42,419 nucleotides of DNA from Candidatus Poribacteria bacterium (GCA_022827885.1 JAJEIP010000005.1:1-42419), one strand, 5' to 3'. Positions 25,110 through 33,965 are shown, numbered from the stretch's first letter. A program made the numbers and translations. Notes: generated from the letters alone by a model not told the origin.

Positions 25110-26468
25110 TTATGTTTCTAAGAAATTCGTGAAAATCGTTCCGCTAAGAAAGCGTTCATCGTTGAGGATATTCTGGAAGAGCGGAATCGTGGTTTTAATA
25201 CCTTCAATTTTGAACTCAGACAAGGCGCGTTTCAACCGCGCAATCGCCTCTTCTCGATCCCTACCCATTGCGATGAGTTTCGCCACGAGTGAATCGTAGT
25301 GCGATGGAACAGTATACCCGGTGTAGAGGTACCCATCAACCCGGATGCCGATGCCGCCCGGAGGATCGTAGGCTGTGACAAGACCCGGTGAAGGCATGAA
25401 CTGATTTGCTGGATCCTCGGCGTTAATTCTGCATTCAATGGCGTGTCCTTGGATTTGAATATCGGATTGGTTATATCCGAGTTGCTCTCCCATCGCGAGC
25501 CGAATCTGTTCTTTGATGAGGTCAATGCCGGTGATACTCTCGGTGACAGTATGCTCGACTTGGATGCGTGTGTTCATTTCCAAGAAATAGAAATTATCAT
25601 CTTTATCCACAACAAACTCAATGGTGCCAGCGTTCGTGTAGCCGATCGCTTTTGCGGCTTTCGCGGCGGCTTTACAGATATCGTTGCGAAGTTTCGGTGG
25701 AATTGAGGCAGCGGGGGCTTCTTCCAAGAGTTTCTGTTGTTTCCGCTGGATAGAGCACTCCCGTTCACCGAGGTGGACAACGTTGCCGTGGGTATCGCCG
25801 AGAATTTGGACTTCGATATGTCGTGCTTCTTCAATCCATTTTTCAATGTAAACGTCCCCATTCCCAAAAGCCGCTTCACCTTCTGCTTTCGCAGTGTGAA
25901 AAAGGTTAAGGAGACTCGGCTGATTTTCGGCGATTCGGATGCCCCGACCGCCCCCACCTGCCACGGCTTTGATCCCGACAGGGTATCCGATTTTCTCGGC
26001 GAGCTGCGCGGCATCCTCGGCGGTGTCAACTGTTGCTTTTTTGTTGTTTTTCCGCCTACCCCGCTGACTCCCAGGTATCAGTTTAAGTCCGGCTTTTGCG
26101 ACAGTTTCACGCGCCTTCACTTTATCACCCATGGTAGTGATGTCTGCGATGGAGGGTCCAATAAACTGTATCTGATGCGCCTCACAAATTTCCGCAAATT
26201 GCGCGTCCTCAGCGAGGAAACCCACGCCAGGGTGGATGGCATTGACATTCGCATAGTCCGCAACAGTGATAATATTCGAGTATTTGAGATAACTCTCAGT
26301 TGAGGGGGGTGGACCAATACAGAAGGCTTCGTCTGCGTATTTAACGTGTAGTGCGTTTTCATCAGCGGTTGAGTATATCGCTACTGTTTTAATCCCCATG
26401 TCTTTACAGGCACGGATGATGCGGACAGCAATCTCACCGCGATTTGCTATCAGTATTTTTTTAATCAT
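25110..26468 (-). CDS. accC: Acetyl-CoA carboxylase, biotin carboxylase subunit
   Basis: ATP-dependent carboxylation of the biotin carried by AccB, the first half-reaction of acetyl-CoA carboxylase in fatty acid synthesis. The 452-aa length is normal. Visible motifs are IANRGEIAVRIIRACKDMGI at the N-terminus, the ATP-grasp glycine loop AVAGGGGRGIR, HIEVQILGD, ERECSIQRKQQKL and the catalytic EMNTRIQVEHTVTE. Its order after accB and efp matches a widely conserved bacterial cluster. The 181-bp gap before it carries GGTTTTCGGTT-type repeat text; no strong ribosome-binding site is visible. No carboxyltransferase genes are in the window. Confidence 0.95.
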   Translation of the reverse strand: MIKKILIANRGEIAVRIIRACKDMGIKTVAIYSTADENALHVKYADEAFCIGPPPSTESYLKYSNIITVADYANVNAIHPGVGFLAEDAQFAEICEAHQIQFIGPSIADITTMGDKVKARETVAKAGLKLIPGSQRGRRKNNKKATVDTAEDAAQLAEKIGYPVGIKAVAGGGGRGIRIAENQPSLLNLFHTAKAEGEAAFGNGDVYIEKWIEEARHIEVQILGDTHGNVVHLGERECSIQRKQQKLLEEAPAASIPPKLRNDICKAAAKAAKAIGYTNAGTIEFVVDKDDNFYFLEMNTRIQVEHTVTESITGIDLIKEQIRLAMGEQLGYNQSDIQIQGHAIECRINAEDPANQFMPSPGLVTAYDPPGGIGIRVDGYLYTGYTVPSHYDSLVAKLIAMGRDREEAIARLKRALSEFKIEGIKTTIPLFQNILNDERFLSGTIFTNFLET

Positions 26469-26649
26469 GTTTTTTTATGGTTTTCGGTTCGGATTTTTTT
26501 GCCGAAAAATCCTTTCGGTAATCAGTTTTCGGTTAAGAGGGTATCGTTTAACAAAAACCTCTTGTCCGATAACCTTAACCATCAATTCCTGCTTTAGCAC
26601 TTATAACGGGGGCGAGTTGATAGTTAAAACTGATAACCCATAACTATTC

Positions 26650-27168
26650 CTATGTCTGCTTCACTCGGAACAGCGGTTGTGCATATTCAACTGCCTCACC
26701 GTCTTCAGCGAGAATCTCTAAAATCTCACAGTTAAACGGCGCTTCCACGGGATTGTAAGTTTTCATGACTTCAAGGACGGCGACGGGTTCACCCGTGGCA
26801 ACTATATCCCCAACTTTTACAAAGGCCGGTTCGTCAGGGGCGGGGGAGCGGTAGAAGCGCGAGGGCATAGGCGCACTAATGAAGGTGTTATGTGCCTGCG
26901 CAGCACCTTCGGCATCAGGGGTCTCTACAGGGACCTGCGGTGCACCTACTGCCCCGTTCGTCTCTGTAGGGCGTGGTGAGGATTGTTCATATACGCCGGG
27001 ATTCCCGGGGTGCCTCGAAACTTGTACCTCAAACTCGTTGTCCCGGACACGGACTTCGGAAAGGTCGCTGCGGACAAGAATTTCTGCTAACTGTTCAACA
27101 ATTTCTAAGACATCGTTGTTGTTTTGTTCAGCAGATTCAGGTTTATCCTTGGATCTGTTTTGACGCAT
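26650..27168 (-). CDS. accB: Biotin carboxyl carrier protein of acetyl-CoA carboxylase
   Basis: A 172-aa biotin carrier. The N-terminal region (VLEIVEQLAEILVRSDLSEVRVRDNEFEVQVSR) is the usual BCCP dimerisation segment, followed by a Pro/Ala-rich linker and a C-terminal biotinyl domain (PAFVKVGDIVATGEPVAVLEVMK...). The biotin-accepting lysine is K136 within EVMKTYNP; most BCCPs have EAMKM, so both the residue before Met and the one after Lys differ. The ATG at 27168 gives a sensible N-terminus; an in-frame GTG at 27210 is possible but less likely. It lies between efp (55-bp gap) and accC. Confidence 0.9.
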   Translation of the reverse strand: MRQNRSKDKPESAEQNNNDVLEIVEQLAEILVRSDLSEVRVRDNEFEVQVSRHPGNPGVYEQSSPRPTETNGAVGAPQVPVETPDAEGAAQAHNTFISAPMPSRFYRSPAPDEPAFVKVGDIVATGEPVAVLEVMKTYNPVEAPFNCEILEILAEDGEAVEYAQPLFRVKQT

Positions 27169-27223
27169 TTCTTTTTTTAATAGGTGTCGGTGCGTACTGT
27201 TACGCAACACACATCAACAACTA

Positions 27224-27781
27224 CTATATCCTTTCTACGTATTTGCCGGTGCGCGTGTCAACTTTGATACGCGTTTCGTTCTGAACAAACAAAGGAACAT
27301 TAACGACACCGCCCGTCTCCAGCGTCGCACGCTTCGAACCACCGCTGACAGTATCGCCTCGTAATCCTGGGTCGGTCTCAACAATCTGAAGTTCAACGAA
27401 GTTGGGAAGTTCAACGGCAAGTGGGATTGCCCCTTCCATTTTAACCGTGACCGTTTCACCCTCTTTTAGGAACTTCAAATCATCTCCTATAAGCTCTACA
27501 GGGAGCGTATGTTGTTCAAATGTTTCGTTATCCATAAACCACAATGCCTCTCCATCTCGGTACATATACTGCATCTGGTGATCCATGAGTCTGACGGTTT
27601 CGACATTTTCATTCGAACGAAACGTCCTGTCCAAGACGGCGCCGTCGGAAACGCGTTTGATTTTGGTTCGCGCGAAGGCACCCCCTTTCCCTGGCTTGAC
27701 ATGCTCACAGTTGACTATGGTATAAATGGTATCATTGAGTCGGATAACCAACCCGTTGCGTAAATCGTTAAGTGCTGCCAT
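27224..27781 (-). CDS. efp: Translation elongation factor P
   Basis: Rescues ribosomes stalled on polyproline. The 185-aa protein has the three-domain layout: domain I with HVKPGKGGAFARTKIKRV, where K32 at the loop tip is the modified residue in many bacteria, then RTFRSNENVETV, and a C-terminal OB domain ending VPLFVQNETRIKVDTRTGKYVERI. I choose the ATG at 27781 by family alignment (MAALNDLRNGLVIRLND), since longer in-frame starts add non-homologous residues. It is the first gene of efp-accB-accC, a common arrangement. An A/T-rich stretch around 27844-27862 may hold its promoter. Confidence 0.95.
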   Translation of the reverse strand: MAALNDLRNGLVIRLNDTIYTIVNCEHVKPGKGGAFARTKIKRVSDGAVLDRTFRSNENVETVRLMDHQMQYMYRDGEALWFMDNETFEQHTLPVELIGDDLKFLKEGETVTVKMEGAIPLAVELPNFVELQIVETDPGLRGDTVSGGSKRATLETGGVVNVPLFVQNETRIKVDTRTGKYVERI

Positions 27782-27995
27782 TAAATTCTTCAGGCTGAGA
27801 ACCCCATGCTTCAACATAGCGCCGAAAGCCTGCCTTCTTGTAAAATAATAATATATAATATAGCGAGTGCGCATGTGGCATTCGCAAAGACTGTATTCAG
27901 GGTCTCACGTTGCAGGGTCCCCGCTCGGCTGCGGATATTCTACAATCTCCAGTTTTTAAACTGGCGTTACTGAATTTCTCTTCTTTTAGTAATAA

Positions 27996-28583
27996 TCAAA
28001 GCAAGGCGATTGCTTGTTCCAACGCCTTGGCTCTGTGACTCATCCGATTTTTTATTTCTTCTCCTAATTCTGCGAAAGTCTGATGATAACCATCAGGTAC
28101 AAACACTGGATCGTAGCCGAAACCACTCTCTCCCACAGGGGCATGCCTGATGTGTCCCTCACACACACCGAGAACCACTTCGGGGTTGGAATTCGGATGT
28201 ACCACCGCAATCGCAGCGATGAACCGCGCCCGCCGATTGGTGGCACCTTCAAGTGCCTCAAGGAGTTTCGCGATCCGGGTCTCATCCGTTGCGTTTTCAC
28301 CCGCCCAGCGTTTCGAGTGAATGCCTGGCGCGCCGTCGAGCGCATCTACCTCCAGTCCCGCATCGTCAGCGAGGGTCAGATGGGACGTATACGCAGCGAT
28401 AACAGATGCCTTCTTAATGGCGTTCTCCGCATACGTTTTGCCATCCTCAATCACCTCTGGGGCGTCTGGATAATTTTCCAAAGAGATAACTTCGATCTGT
28501 TGTTTGGAATTCGCTTCACCGTAAAGCATGTTTGTGAGTTCTCGGACTTTACCATGATTACGCGTCGCCAATACGAGCTTCAT
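27996..28583 (-). CDS. rdgB: XTP/dITP diphosphatase (non-canonical purine NTP pyrophosphatase)
   Basis: House-cleaning enzyme that hydrolyses dITP, XTP and ITP to monophosphates. The 195-aa protein shows the Ham1 family motifs: [12 protein letters not shown] at the N-terminus, [33 protein letters not shown], and [13 protein letters not shown] near the C-terminus, followed by [11 protein letters not shown]. It overlaps the end of rph by 26 bp (28558-28583), a frequent rph-rdgB pairing. A palindrome, CCAGTTTTTAAACTGG (27949-27964), lies downstream of its stop but lacks a T-tract on this strand. Confidence 0.94.
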   Translation of the reverse strand: MKLVLATRNHGKVRELTNMLYGEANSKQQIEVISLENYPDAPEVIEDGKTYAENAIKKASVIAAYTSHLTLADDAGLEVDALDGAPGIHSKRWAGENATDETRIAKLLEALEGATNRRARFIAAIAVVHPNSNPEVVLGVCEGHIRHAPVGESGFGYDPVFVPDGYHQTFAELGEEIKNRMSHRAKALEQAIALL

Positions 28584-29316
28584 CTAAATTCTCCAACATC
28601 ATCCGATTCTGGAGTCGGACAAGTTGTTGTATACCGCCAACGGCGAGATCCAGCATTTGGTCATACTCGGTACGCGAAAAGGGTTTTTCCTCTGCGGTGC
28701 CTTGTATCTCTATAAATTGCCCACTCCCTGTCATCACAATGTTCATATCGACATCCGCTGTTGAGTCTTCCGTATAGCAGAGGTCTAACATCGGTTGACC
28801 CGCAATAAGTCCGACGCTTGTAGCGGCAATGTTATCGGTAATCGGAAAATTTTTAATGCGTTTCCTCTTAACAAGTGCTTGACAGGCATCCCAGAGCGCA
28901 ATGAAAGCACCTGTAATGGATGCAGTGCGTGTTCCACCATCAGCCTGAATGACATCACAATCGACCCAAACTGTATGCTCTTGTAAGGCATCTAAATCTA
29001 CAGCGGCACGTAAAGAACGTCCGATAAGACGTTGGATCTCCTGTGTTCTTCCACTGACGCCACCACGGGTTGCCTCACGTTGCATCCGTTCGGAAGTAGA
29101 ACGCGGTAACATGGAGTACTCCGCCGTCACCCATCCCCTATTTTTGATACGCTGGTTACGCATAAAACGCGGCTGTTGGTCAATCACAGAGGCAGTGCAA
29201 ATAACACGAGTGTCTCCGGTCGCGACGAGAACTGAGCCTTCGGCATGTTTGATATAATGCCGTTTGATTGTGACAGGACGCAGCTCATCCGGAGTGCGTC
29301 CATCCTCTCTTACCAT
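28558..29316 (-). CDS. rph: Ribonuclease PH
   Basis: Phosphorolytic 3'-5' exoribonuclease that trims tRNA 3' ends. The 252-aa protein begins [39 protein letters not shown] and contains [14 protein letters not shown], the [21 protein letters not shown] segment, [17 protein letters not shown] and [32 protein letters not shown]. All are typical of the family, and the length is normal. AGGAAAG lies upstream of the ATG at 29316. It overlaps rdgB by 26 bp. Confidence 0.95.
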   Translation of the reverse strand: MVREDGRTPDELRPVTIKRHYIKHAEGSVLVATGDTRVICTASVIDQQPRFMRNQRIKNRGWVTAEYSMLPRSTSERMQREATRGGVSGRTQEIQRLIGRSLRAAVDLDALQEHTVWVDCDVIQADGGTRTASITGAFIALWDACQALVKRKRIKNFPITDNIAATSVGLIAGQPMLDLCYTEDSTADVDMNIVMTGSGQFIEIQGTAEEKPFSRTEYDQMLDLAVGGIQQLVRLQNRMMLENLDEARIGDA

Positions 29317-29398
29317 ATTTTTCTTTCCTATTTATGAGTTACCAGTTTGCAGTTGTGAATTAAGAGGCTCACATTTAAGAAAGCCCTCTTACGACTTG

Positions 29399-29614
29399 TT
29401 AACTGTTAAAGGTTTCCAGAAATGCTAATGCTTTTGTGTAACTCTTCCGCTCCAGATAGTGCAGAAGCATCTTGGGTGCTGTCGGTGCGAGTTCTTGAGA
29501 GAGTGCGTTAATCTGTGCTAACTGTTCCATTATATCTTCGCCGCCCTCAATCCGCTGCATCATCGTTTCCAACGCTTGCCTAAGGTCGGAAAAACGTTCA
29601 ATTTCAACTTGCAT
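29399..29614 (-). CDS. Small helical protein of unknown function
   Basis: A 71-aa product, predicted mostly helical and acidic (IERFSDLRQALETMMQRIEGGEDIMEQLAQINALSQEL, then KMLLHYLERKSYTKALAFLETF). I do not recognise it. Its ATG at 29614 overlaps the last 11 bases of the upstream PhyH gene, which favours a real, translationally coupled gene. The repeated short helices resemble a minimal helical-bundle or adaptor protein, but no function can be assigned. Confidence 0.6.
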   Translation of the reverse strand: MQVEIERFSDLRQALETMMQRIEGGEDIMEQLAQINALSQELAPTAPKMLLHYLERKSYTKALAFLETFNS

Positions 29615-30533
29615 CTAATGGCTCCAGTTCATCAACGGCTTTGCAGGTTCGCAAGTGGACATCTTGCGGTGGATCATCATAGCCTTTCCATGCGTAGGGA
29701 TCGACGCCAGAGACCGGAATAACACATCGGCGGTCAGCACTGGCAGGACGTTCTCCGTCTTGAATTGACCAAGGTAACAGCGACCATGAATTGCAGTAAT
29801 GGTTCACCAAAACCCTGCGATATGTCTCTCCACGGTTTTTACGAGAGCGGTGGAGTAGATACCCGTTAAAAAATACTAATGTGCCGGTTGTAACTTCAAC
29901 GGGCACCTCGTCTGCATCGTCAAACCCGTAACTCTCCCAAGCGAAATCGAACTCATCTGGGTTCTCATGGTATCTCTGCGGATAGAGATACCCTCGGCGA
30001 TGTGAGCCGGGAAGTACCCATAAGCATCCATTTTCTATAGTTGCATCGTCCATTGCCGTCCACGCCCCGATCAGGGAGCGGTCACGGGTCGGAATATAAA
30101 ATTCGTCCTGATGCCATGCCTGACCTTGAAAATGGGGCGGTTTTACAAAGAGCATCGACTGCATACACTTGACGCTGCCGTCCCAGTGGGGTAGATGTGC
30201 AGCCGTTATCTGACTCAGGATACCACAGATCTTCGGGTGCTTGACGTATTTCTCAATAATTGGACTGACAAAATGGGGTTGATGAATGCAGAGGATACGT
30301 CCAATCGCCTCGTCATCGCTCAAATCTTTAGGAAGCGGTTGGAGGGTTTCACACGGGTATCCCCCTTTGGCAAGCGTAACAGTGTCCTGCCGCAATTCCT
30401 CTACCTCATCCAGAGAAAGCAGATCTGGGACAATTAGGTACCCGTTATTGATAAAAAACTGGATCTGCTCCTCAGATATAATTTGTGGCACTTCAATCGG
30501 TGCACTTGGTTCAAAGTTCATTTTTTTATTCAT
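29604..30533 (-). CDS. Phytanoyl-CoA dioxygenase (PhyH) family protein
   Basis: A 309-aa Fe(II)/2-oxoglutarate oxygenase. The iron ligands are H141-x-D143 (AWHQDEFYIP) and H228 (GYLLHRSRKN), with a following arginine (TYRRVLVNHY) for 2-oxoglutarate. TAMDDATIENGCLWVLPGSHRRG is the typical family core. The N-terminus has ISEEQIQFFINNGYLIVPDLL. I give the ATG at 30533 (AGGAG very close upstream); the ATG at 30521 is equally possible. A longer frame from 30560 would translate the dispersed repeat at 30542-30576 and is rejected. The substrate is unknown. A small helical-protein gene overlaps its 3' end. Confidence 0.87.
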   Translation of the reverse strand: MNKKMNFEPSAPIEVPQIISEEQIQFFINNGYLIVPDLLSLDEVEELRQDTVTLAKGGYPCETLQPLPKDLSDDEAIGRILCIHQPHFVSPIIEKYVKHPKICGILSQITAAHLPHWDGSVKCMQSMLFVKPPHFQGQAWHQDEFYIPTRDRSLIGAWTAMDDATIENGCLWVLPGSHRRGYLYPQRYHENPDEFDFAWESYGFDDADEVPVEVTTGTLVFFNGYLLHRSRKNRGETYRRVLVNHYCNSWSLLPWSIQDGERPASADRRCVIPVSGVDPYAWKGYDDPPQDVHLRTCKAVDELEPLDAS

Positions 30534-30541
30534 TGCTCCTG

Positions 30542-30576
30542 TAGTTCTAACGCCCATCATTTTACCGCAAGGTAAA
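30542..30576 (+). repeat. Leader-type element, orphan copy
   Basis: TAGTTCTAACGCCCAT... ending in TTTACCGCAAGGTAAA. It matches 31 of 35 bases of a direct repeat at 30689-30723. TTTACC-GCAA-GGTAAA is a perfect 6-bp stem with a GNRA-type loop. It reads on the plus strand while both flanking genes are on the minus strand, so it is not serving a start codon here. Confidence 0.7.
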
Positions 30577-30607
30577 TCAGAATCGAGATAGTATCAAGAA
30601 CCATAGC

Positions 30608-30630
30608 CCGTAATGAAATTAGGTTCCTTA
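30608..30630 (+). repeat. CCGTAATGAAATTAGG module, orphan copy
   Basis: CCGTAATGAAATTAGGTT followed by CCTTA differs by a single one-base gap from the upstream half of the leader of the DUF58 gene (33942-33965, minus strand). Here the downstream GCAAGG part is missing. Confidence 0.6.
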
Positions 30631-30688
30631 AATGGCATAATTTGTCTTTGCTTTACATTTGGAGGGCGGATTTAAGAGGCGCATCTGA

Positions 30689-30730
30689 TAGTTCTAATGC
30701 CCGTTATTTCACCGCAAGGTAAAATTAAAA
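30689..30730 (+). repeat. Leader-type element, orphan copy in reverse orientation to genes
   Basis: TAGTTCTAATGCCCG... then ACCGCAAGGTAAAATTAAAA. It is a direct repeat of 30542-30576 about 147 bp away. It reaches past the stop codon of the minus-strand BatA/VWA gene (30725-30727) and has no plus-strand gene behind it. Confidence 0.7.
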
Positions 30731-32884
30731 GCGGTTGGCGAGGAACATCTCTGTTATTGCTAAAGCAAAGACTGCAAACATGAGATAGATCCATACGTTT
30801 TGATTCCGCTCTACATCTTCATTGTATTGCGCCACCAGTTCTGCCGTTGGTTTATCTTCAACGAGTTCATCAGCCGTGCCTTTCAGCATACTTGCAAGTT
30901 CCTCAACATCGCGTGCCGCAAGATCGGACTCCGTGGTATCAACGTTGACGACAAAGTAGTCTGTAACTTCTGTACCGGACCTATGAACTGAATAGATACC
31001 GGGTATGGCAGTGTCTGTATATAAAACACTGCTTTGTGGTATATTCTGTGCTGTAGATGTCTCATCTGTGTTCGGTCCCAGACGCGTCTCAACACTGTTC
31101 GGATTGAAGATAGCGATCTCTCCCTTTCTTGTTAGACTCTCATTCTCAGTTTCTGAAACCTTTAGTTCTATAGGGTCTCCGATGCGGTAATCCGGCAGCG
31201 TTTCTGCATCTTTCAGTGCGAGATACTTAATAGCTTCATGCAGGAAAGGTAAATAAACCGCGCGAATCGGTAAATCGTTCCATTCCCGGTCTATGGTCGA
31301 GGTAAAACAGAGGACACGTCCCAGGTTTCCGTAAGACTTCTCAAAGAGTGCCGGGCTCCCATCGTCATAAGAAGCAATAACGGTAGCATTTGCGGTCGGT
31401 ACCGCCTGAAAAAATCTATAAAATCGCGCTTTACCGAAATCGCCATGGTTCGGTTCTTTGAACGGCGCGAAAATCGGGTGTTCGTACTTCACCGTCGCGA
31501 GGACACGGAATTGCTGACGATCAAGAGCGTCGCCAACGGGACGGACGAAGTTACACGGCATCAAACCTATCTCACCCCCAAGCCGTTGTTCATAGACAGC
31601 AGCGTCTATATTATTGCCTACCGTCACAATCAACCCACCGCCTGAAGCAACGTAAGTCGCCACGCGTCCGGCTTCGTCGGAAGAGATCTGTGCTACATTG
31701 GCAAGCACCAGAACATCAGTGCGATCGAGGGTCGCAGCACCGGGTACTGAACTCGATTCGGTAAAATCAATAGGCACCGCATCACGTCCTGCGGTAAACG
31801 CCATTTTCATGAAAAATGTGCCCATCGTCCGATGCGGGCTTTGCGTCCGCGGGTTGTCCCTAACCGCGTGAACTCTGATTGACCGCAGACTTTGTAAAGT
31901 GAAATAGCGTTTGTTGTCAACCTGAAGCGCATCTTCGGGCAATTCCACCCAACCTGTGTGCGTCGCCTCGTCTCGCCTTCTATCAAAACTGGCGATCCTG
32001 AAAACAGCATCTGCAAGGTCGTCCGGCTCAATGTCCAGCTGCACAGTATCAATCATATTTCCATCTACGAACAGACGAATCGGTAGATTTTCAACTGCTG
32101 CATCGCTGAAATTACGGACGCGTGCCACCAAGTAGGAGGCTTGCTGCTCCTTCAGGATAACAGGTGGGACATTGAGCGCTGTTATCGCGAAATTGTGGGG
32201 TTGTTCAGGATGGACATCAATGAACTGAATTTGGACATCAGGGTTAAGTTTGTCCGTTTCGATGAAATTTTCCCATCCCCGCTTTTGCATATCCGCGATT
32301 ACGTAAATCTGCTTTTCACCGATAGGAATAGATGCAAGTATTTCGTCAGCCGTTTGCAATGCGTCTAAATAATCTGTAGGTTTATAAGTGGCTTCTGCAT
32401 TGTTCAAGGCAGCTCGAATATGTGAGAACTCTGAGCCGAGCGGCGCGATAACACGCGCCCGGTCCGAAGAAAGAATAAGACCCGCGGCATCGGTTGCATC
32501 AAGCCCATCAAGAATTGTGATACCCTCCCTTTTTGCGTTCTCAAATACCTTCTCATATTGCATACTGTAGGAAGTATCCAGAATAACAATTGCGTTTCGT
32601 TTACCACCCGTTTTCTGTGCAATGATTGGCGTTTCGGCGAAGAACGGTCGCGCAAACGCAAAACCGAGCAGTGCCAATATCAGAATACGCATGAGCAGCA
32701 ACAGTAGCCGTTTCAACTTGTGCCGTCTCACGTTTGTCTGGTGCGACATCTGAATGAAACGGATGGTCCCGAACACCAACCGTCTTGCACGTTCCCGGTT
32801 CAACAGATGCAAAATGAGTGGAATTGAGGCACCTACAATACCCGCTACCGCGAATAAAGGGGCTAAAATTCCTAATCCAAACAC
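30725..32884 (-). CDS. BatA-type membrane protein with von Willebrand A domain
   Basis: A 719-aa protein. The N-terminal BatA domain has two membrane segments (about 5-27 and 58-80: IPLILHLLNRERARRLVFGT, LLLLMRILILALLGFAFARPFF). A VWA domain follows with the MIDAS motif DTSYS at 103-107. The middle has an amidotransferase-like segment (TDVLVLANVAQISSDEAGRVATYVASGGGLIVTVG). A final transmembrane helix (WIYLMFAVFALAITEMFLANRF) ends the chain. Such proteins occur in Bat/MoxR-DUF58 loci linked to envelope stress and protein-complex maturation. Translation begins at GTG (32884) in leader-element copy 4. The DUF58 partner lies 49 bp upstream. Confidence 0.87.
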   Translation of the reverse strand: MFGLGILAPLFAVAGIVGASIPLILHLLNRERARRLVFGTIRFIQMSHQTNVRRHKLKRLLLLLMRILILALLGFAFARPFFAETPIIAQKTGGKRNAIVILDTSYSMQYEKVFENAKREGITILDGLDATDAAGLILSSDRARVIAPLGSEFSHIRAALNNAEATYKPTDYLDALQTADEILASIPIGEKQIYVIADMQKRGWENFIETDKLNPDVQIQFIDVHPEQPHNFAITALNVPPVILKEQQASYLVARVRNFSDAAVENLPIRLFVDGNMIDTVQLDIEPDDLADAVFRIASFDRRRDEATHTGWVELPEDALQVDNKRYFTLQSLRSIRVHAVRDNPRTQSPHRTMGTFFMKMAFTAGRDAVPIDFTESSSVPGAATLDRTDVLVLANVAQISSDEAGRVATYVASGGGLIVTVGNNIDAAVYEQRLGGEIGLMPCNFVRPVGDALDRQQFRVLATVKYEHPIFAPFKEPNHGDFGKARFYRFFQAVPTANATVIASYDDGSPALFEKSYGNLGRVLCFTSTIDREWNDLPIRAVYLPFLHEAIKYLALKDAETLPDYRIGDPIELKVSETENESLTRKGEIAIFNPNSVETRLGPNTDETSTAQNIPQSSVLYTDTAIPGIYSVHRSGTEVTDYFVVNVDTTESDLAARDVEELASMLKGTADELVEDKPTAELVAQYNEDVERNQNVWIYLMFAVFALAITEMFLANRF

Positions 32885-32905
32885 TTTTTAATATTCCTTG
32901 CGGTC
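32882..32905 (-). promoter_or_regulatory. Dispersed translation-leader element, copy 4 (short form)
   Basis: On the minus strand, GACCGCAAGGAATATT plus an A-run ends in the GTG start of the BatA/VWA gene. AAGG is 11 bases from the start codon. The CTGACCGA half of the long form is absent. Confidence 0.7.
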
Positions 32906-32933
32906 TTGATTATTGGATCCTTTACGAGATAAA

Positions 32934-33920
32934 TCAGAGGACTCCTTGGCGCTTCGCGAGATAGGATGCCAGTGCTAAATCAATCGGTGTTGCTGTTGTT
33001 ATCATGTTGTAATCAATATCCGATTGCCGTAGGGCGAGCCTATAAGTATCAAGAAATTTGTTGAAATTATTCAAATAACTCTCCTGAATCGCTTGTGGCG
33101 TTGTGATAATTTCAGCATCATTTTCGGAATCGATAAAACGGATCAGGGCTTCTGCACTCCTTCCTGCTTCGAAGTCAGCAAATGCGAGTTCCTGATGTGC
33201 GAGCACATGAAAAACGATGACCTCATGTCCCTCATAGCGTAGGTGTTCTAAACCCTCAACGACTTCTGACTGTCCATCTATATCACCGGCATCGTAGAGA
33301 TCAGAGACGAAGAGGACTAAACCGCGTTTGGTTAGACGTTCTGCGATTTGATGCAAAGGTGTCCCCATCCGCGTGCTTTTTGCGGTCTGGAGCGTCTCCA
33401 ATGTGAGCAAAATCGAATGCAAGTGCGATGTGCTACTGCGAGCCGGAAGGTATTGGCGGAGTGTATCATCAAAGTACGCAAACCCAACAGCGTCCCGCTG
33501 CTTCGCCATAAAATAGGCAAGTGATGCGATGAGGAAACTCGCGTATCGCAACTTTGTGAGTTTTTGCCCTGTGCCACTCTCCTCTATCGTCGGATCGTCC
33601 ACTTGTACCTCATCTATCGGATGCAACATAGACTCGCTTGTATCCAGGAGCAAGTAGCAATTGAGATTGGTTTCCTCCTCAAATTGTTTGATATAGTAAC
33701 GGTCAGTACGGGCGTAGGCTTTCCAATCTATATGTTTCGGATCGTCTCCGGGCATATATTGTCGGTACTGCGAGAATTCGACACTGAATCCGTGATACGG
33801 ACTTTTGTGGAGACCAGAGATAAAGCCTTCAACCACAAATTTCGCAATCAATTCAAGGTTCCCGATTCGGGCGAGGATTGCTGGATCTAAAAACGAGCGT
33901 CCTGCTGGACTTTGTTGCAT
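32934..33920 (-). CDS. DUF58 domain protein
   Basis: A 328-aa protein of the DUF58 family, partner of MoxR ATPases and BatA-type proteins. The signature GDDPKHIDWKAYARTDRYYIKQFEEETNLNCYLLLDTSESM is present, including a VWA-like DTSES. Upstream is the typical LKSPYHGFSVEFSQYRQYMPGDD region (read HKSPYHG here). No membrane segment is seen, so it is probably cytoplasmic or peripheral. No MoxR gene is in the window. The ATG at 33920 is preceded by leader copy 5, in which the ribosome-binding site is inside a hairpin. It sits between RsbU-like and BatA/VWA genes. Confidence 0.9.
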   Translation of the reverse strand: MQQSPAGRSFLDPAILARIGNLELIAKFVVEGFISGLHKSPYHGFSVEFSQYRQYMPGDDPKHIDWKAYARTDRYYIKQFEEETNLNCYLLLDTSESMLHPIDEVQVDDPTIEESGTGQKLTKLRYASFLIASLAYFMAKQRDAVGFAYFDDTLRQYLPARSSTSHLHSILLTLETLQTAKSTRMGTPLHQIAERLTKRGLVLFVSDLYDAGDIDGQSEVVEGLEHLRYEGHEVIVFHVLAHQELAFADFEAGRSAEALIRFIDSENDAEIITTPQAIQESYLNNFNKFLDTYRLALRQSDIDYNMITTATPIDLALASYLAKRQGVL

Positions 33921-33965
33921 ATTTTTTAATATTCCTTGCGGTAAGGAAACCTAATTTCATTACGG
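33918..33965 (-). promoter_or_regulatory. Dispersed translation-leader element, copy 5, with Shine-Dalgarno hairpin
   Basis: On the minus strand the order is CCGTAATGAAATTAGGTT, then TTCCTT-ACCGC-AAGGAA (33948-33932), an A/T spacer and the ATG at 33920. The inverted repeat gives a 6-bp stem that pairs the AAGGAA ribosome-binding site. The upstream half is shared with 30608-30630. Confidence 0.7.

Noticed and set aside
25737-26303. Open plus-strand frame of about 188 codons
   Set aside because: It is antisense to accC, a conserved gene; the composition is that of a shadow frame.
28083-28715. Open plus-strand frame of about 210 codons
   Set aside because: It lies antisense to rdgB and the end of rph, which are both certain. 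Its translation has no recognisable motif.
30534-30560. Longer start of the second PhyH gene at 30560
   Set aside because: The extra codons lie in the repeat at 30542-30576 and have no ribosome-binding site.
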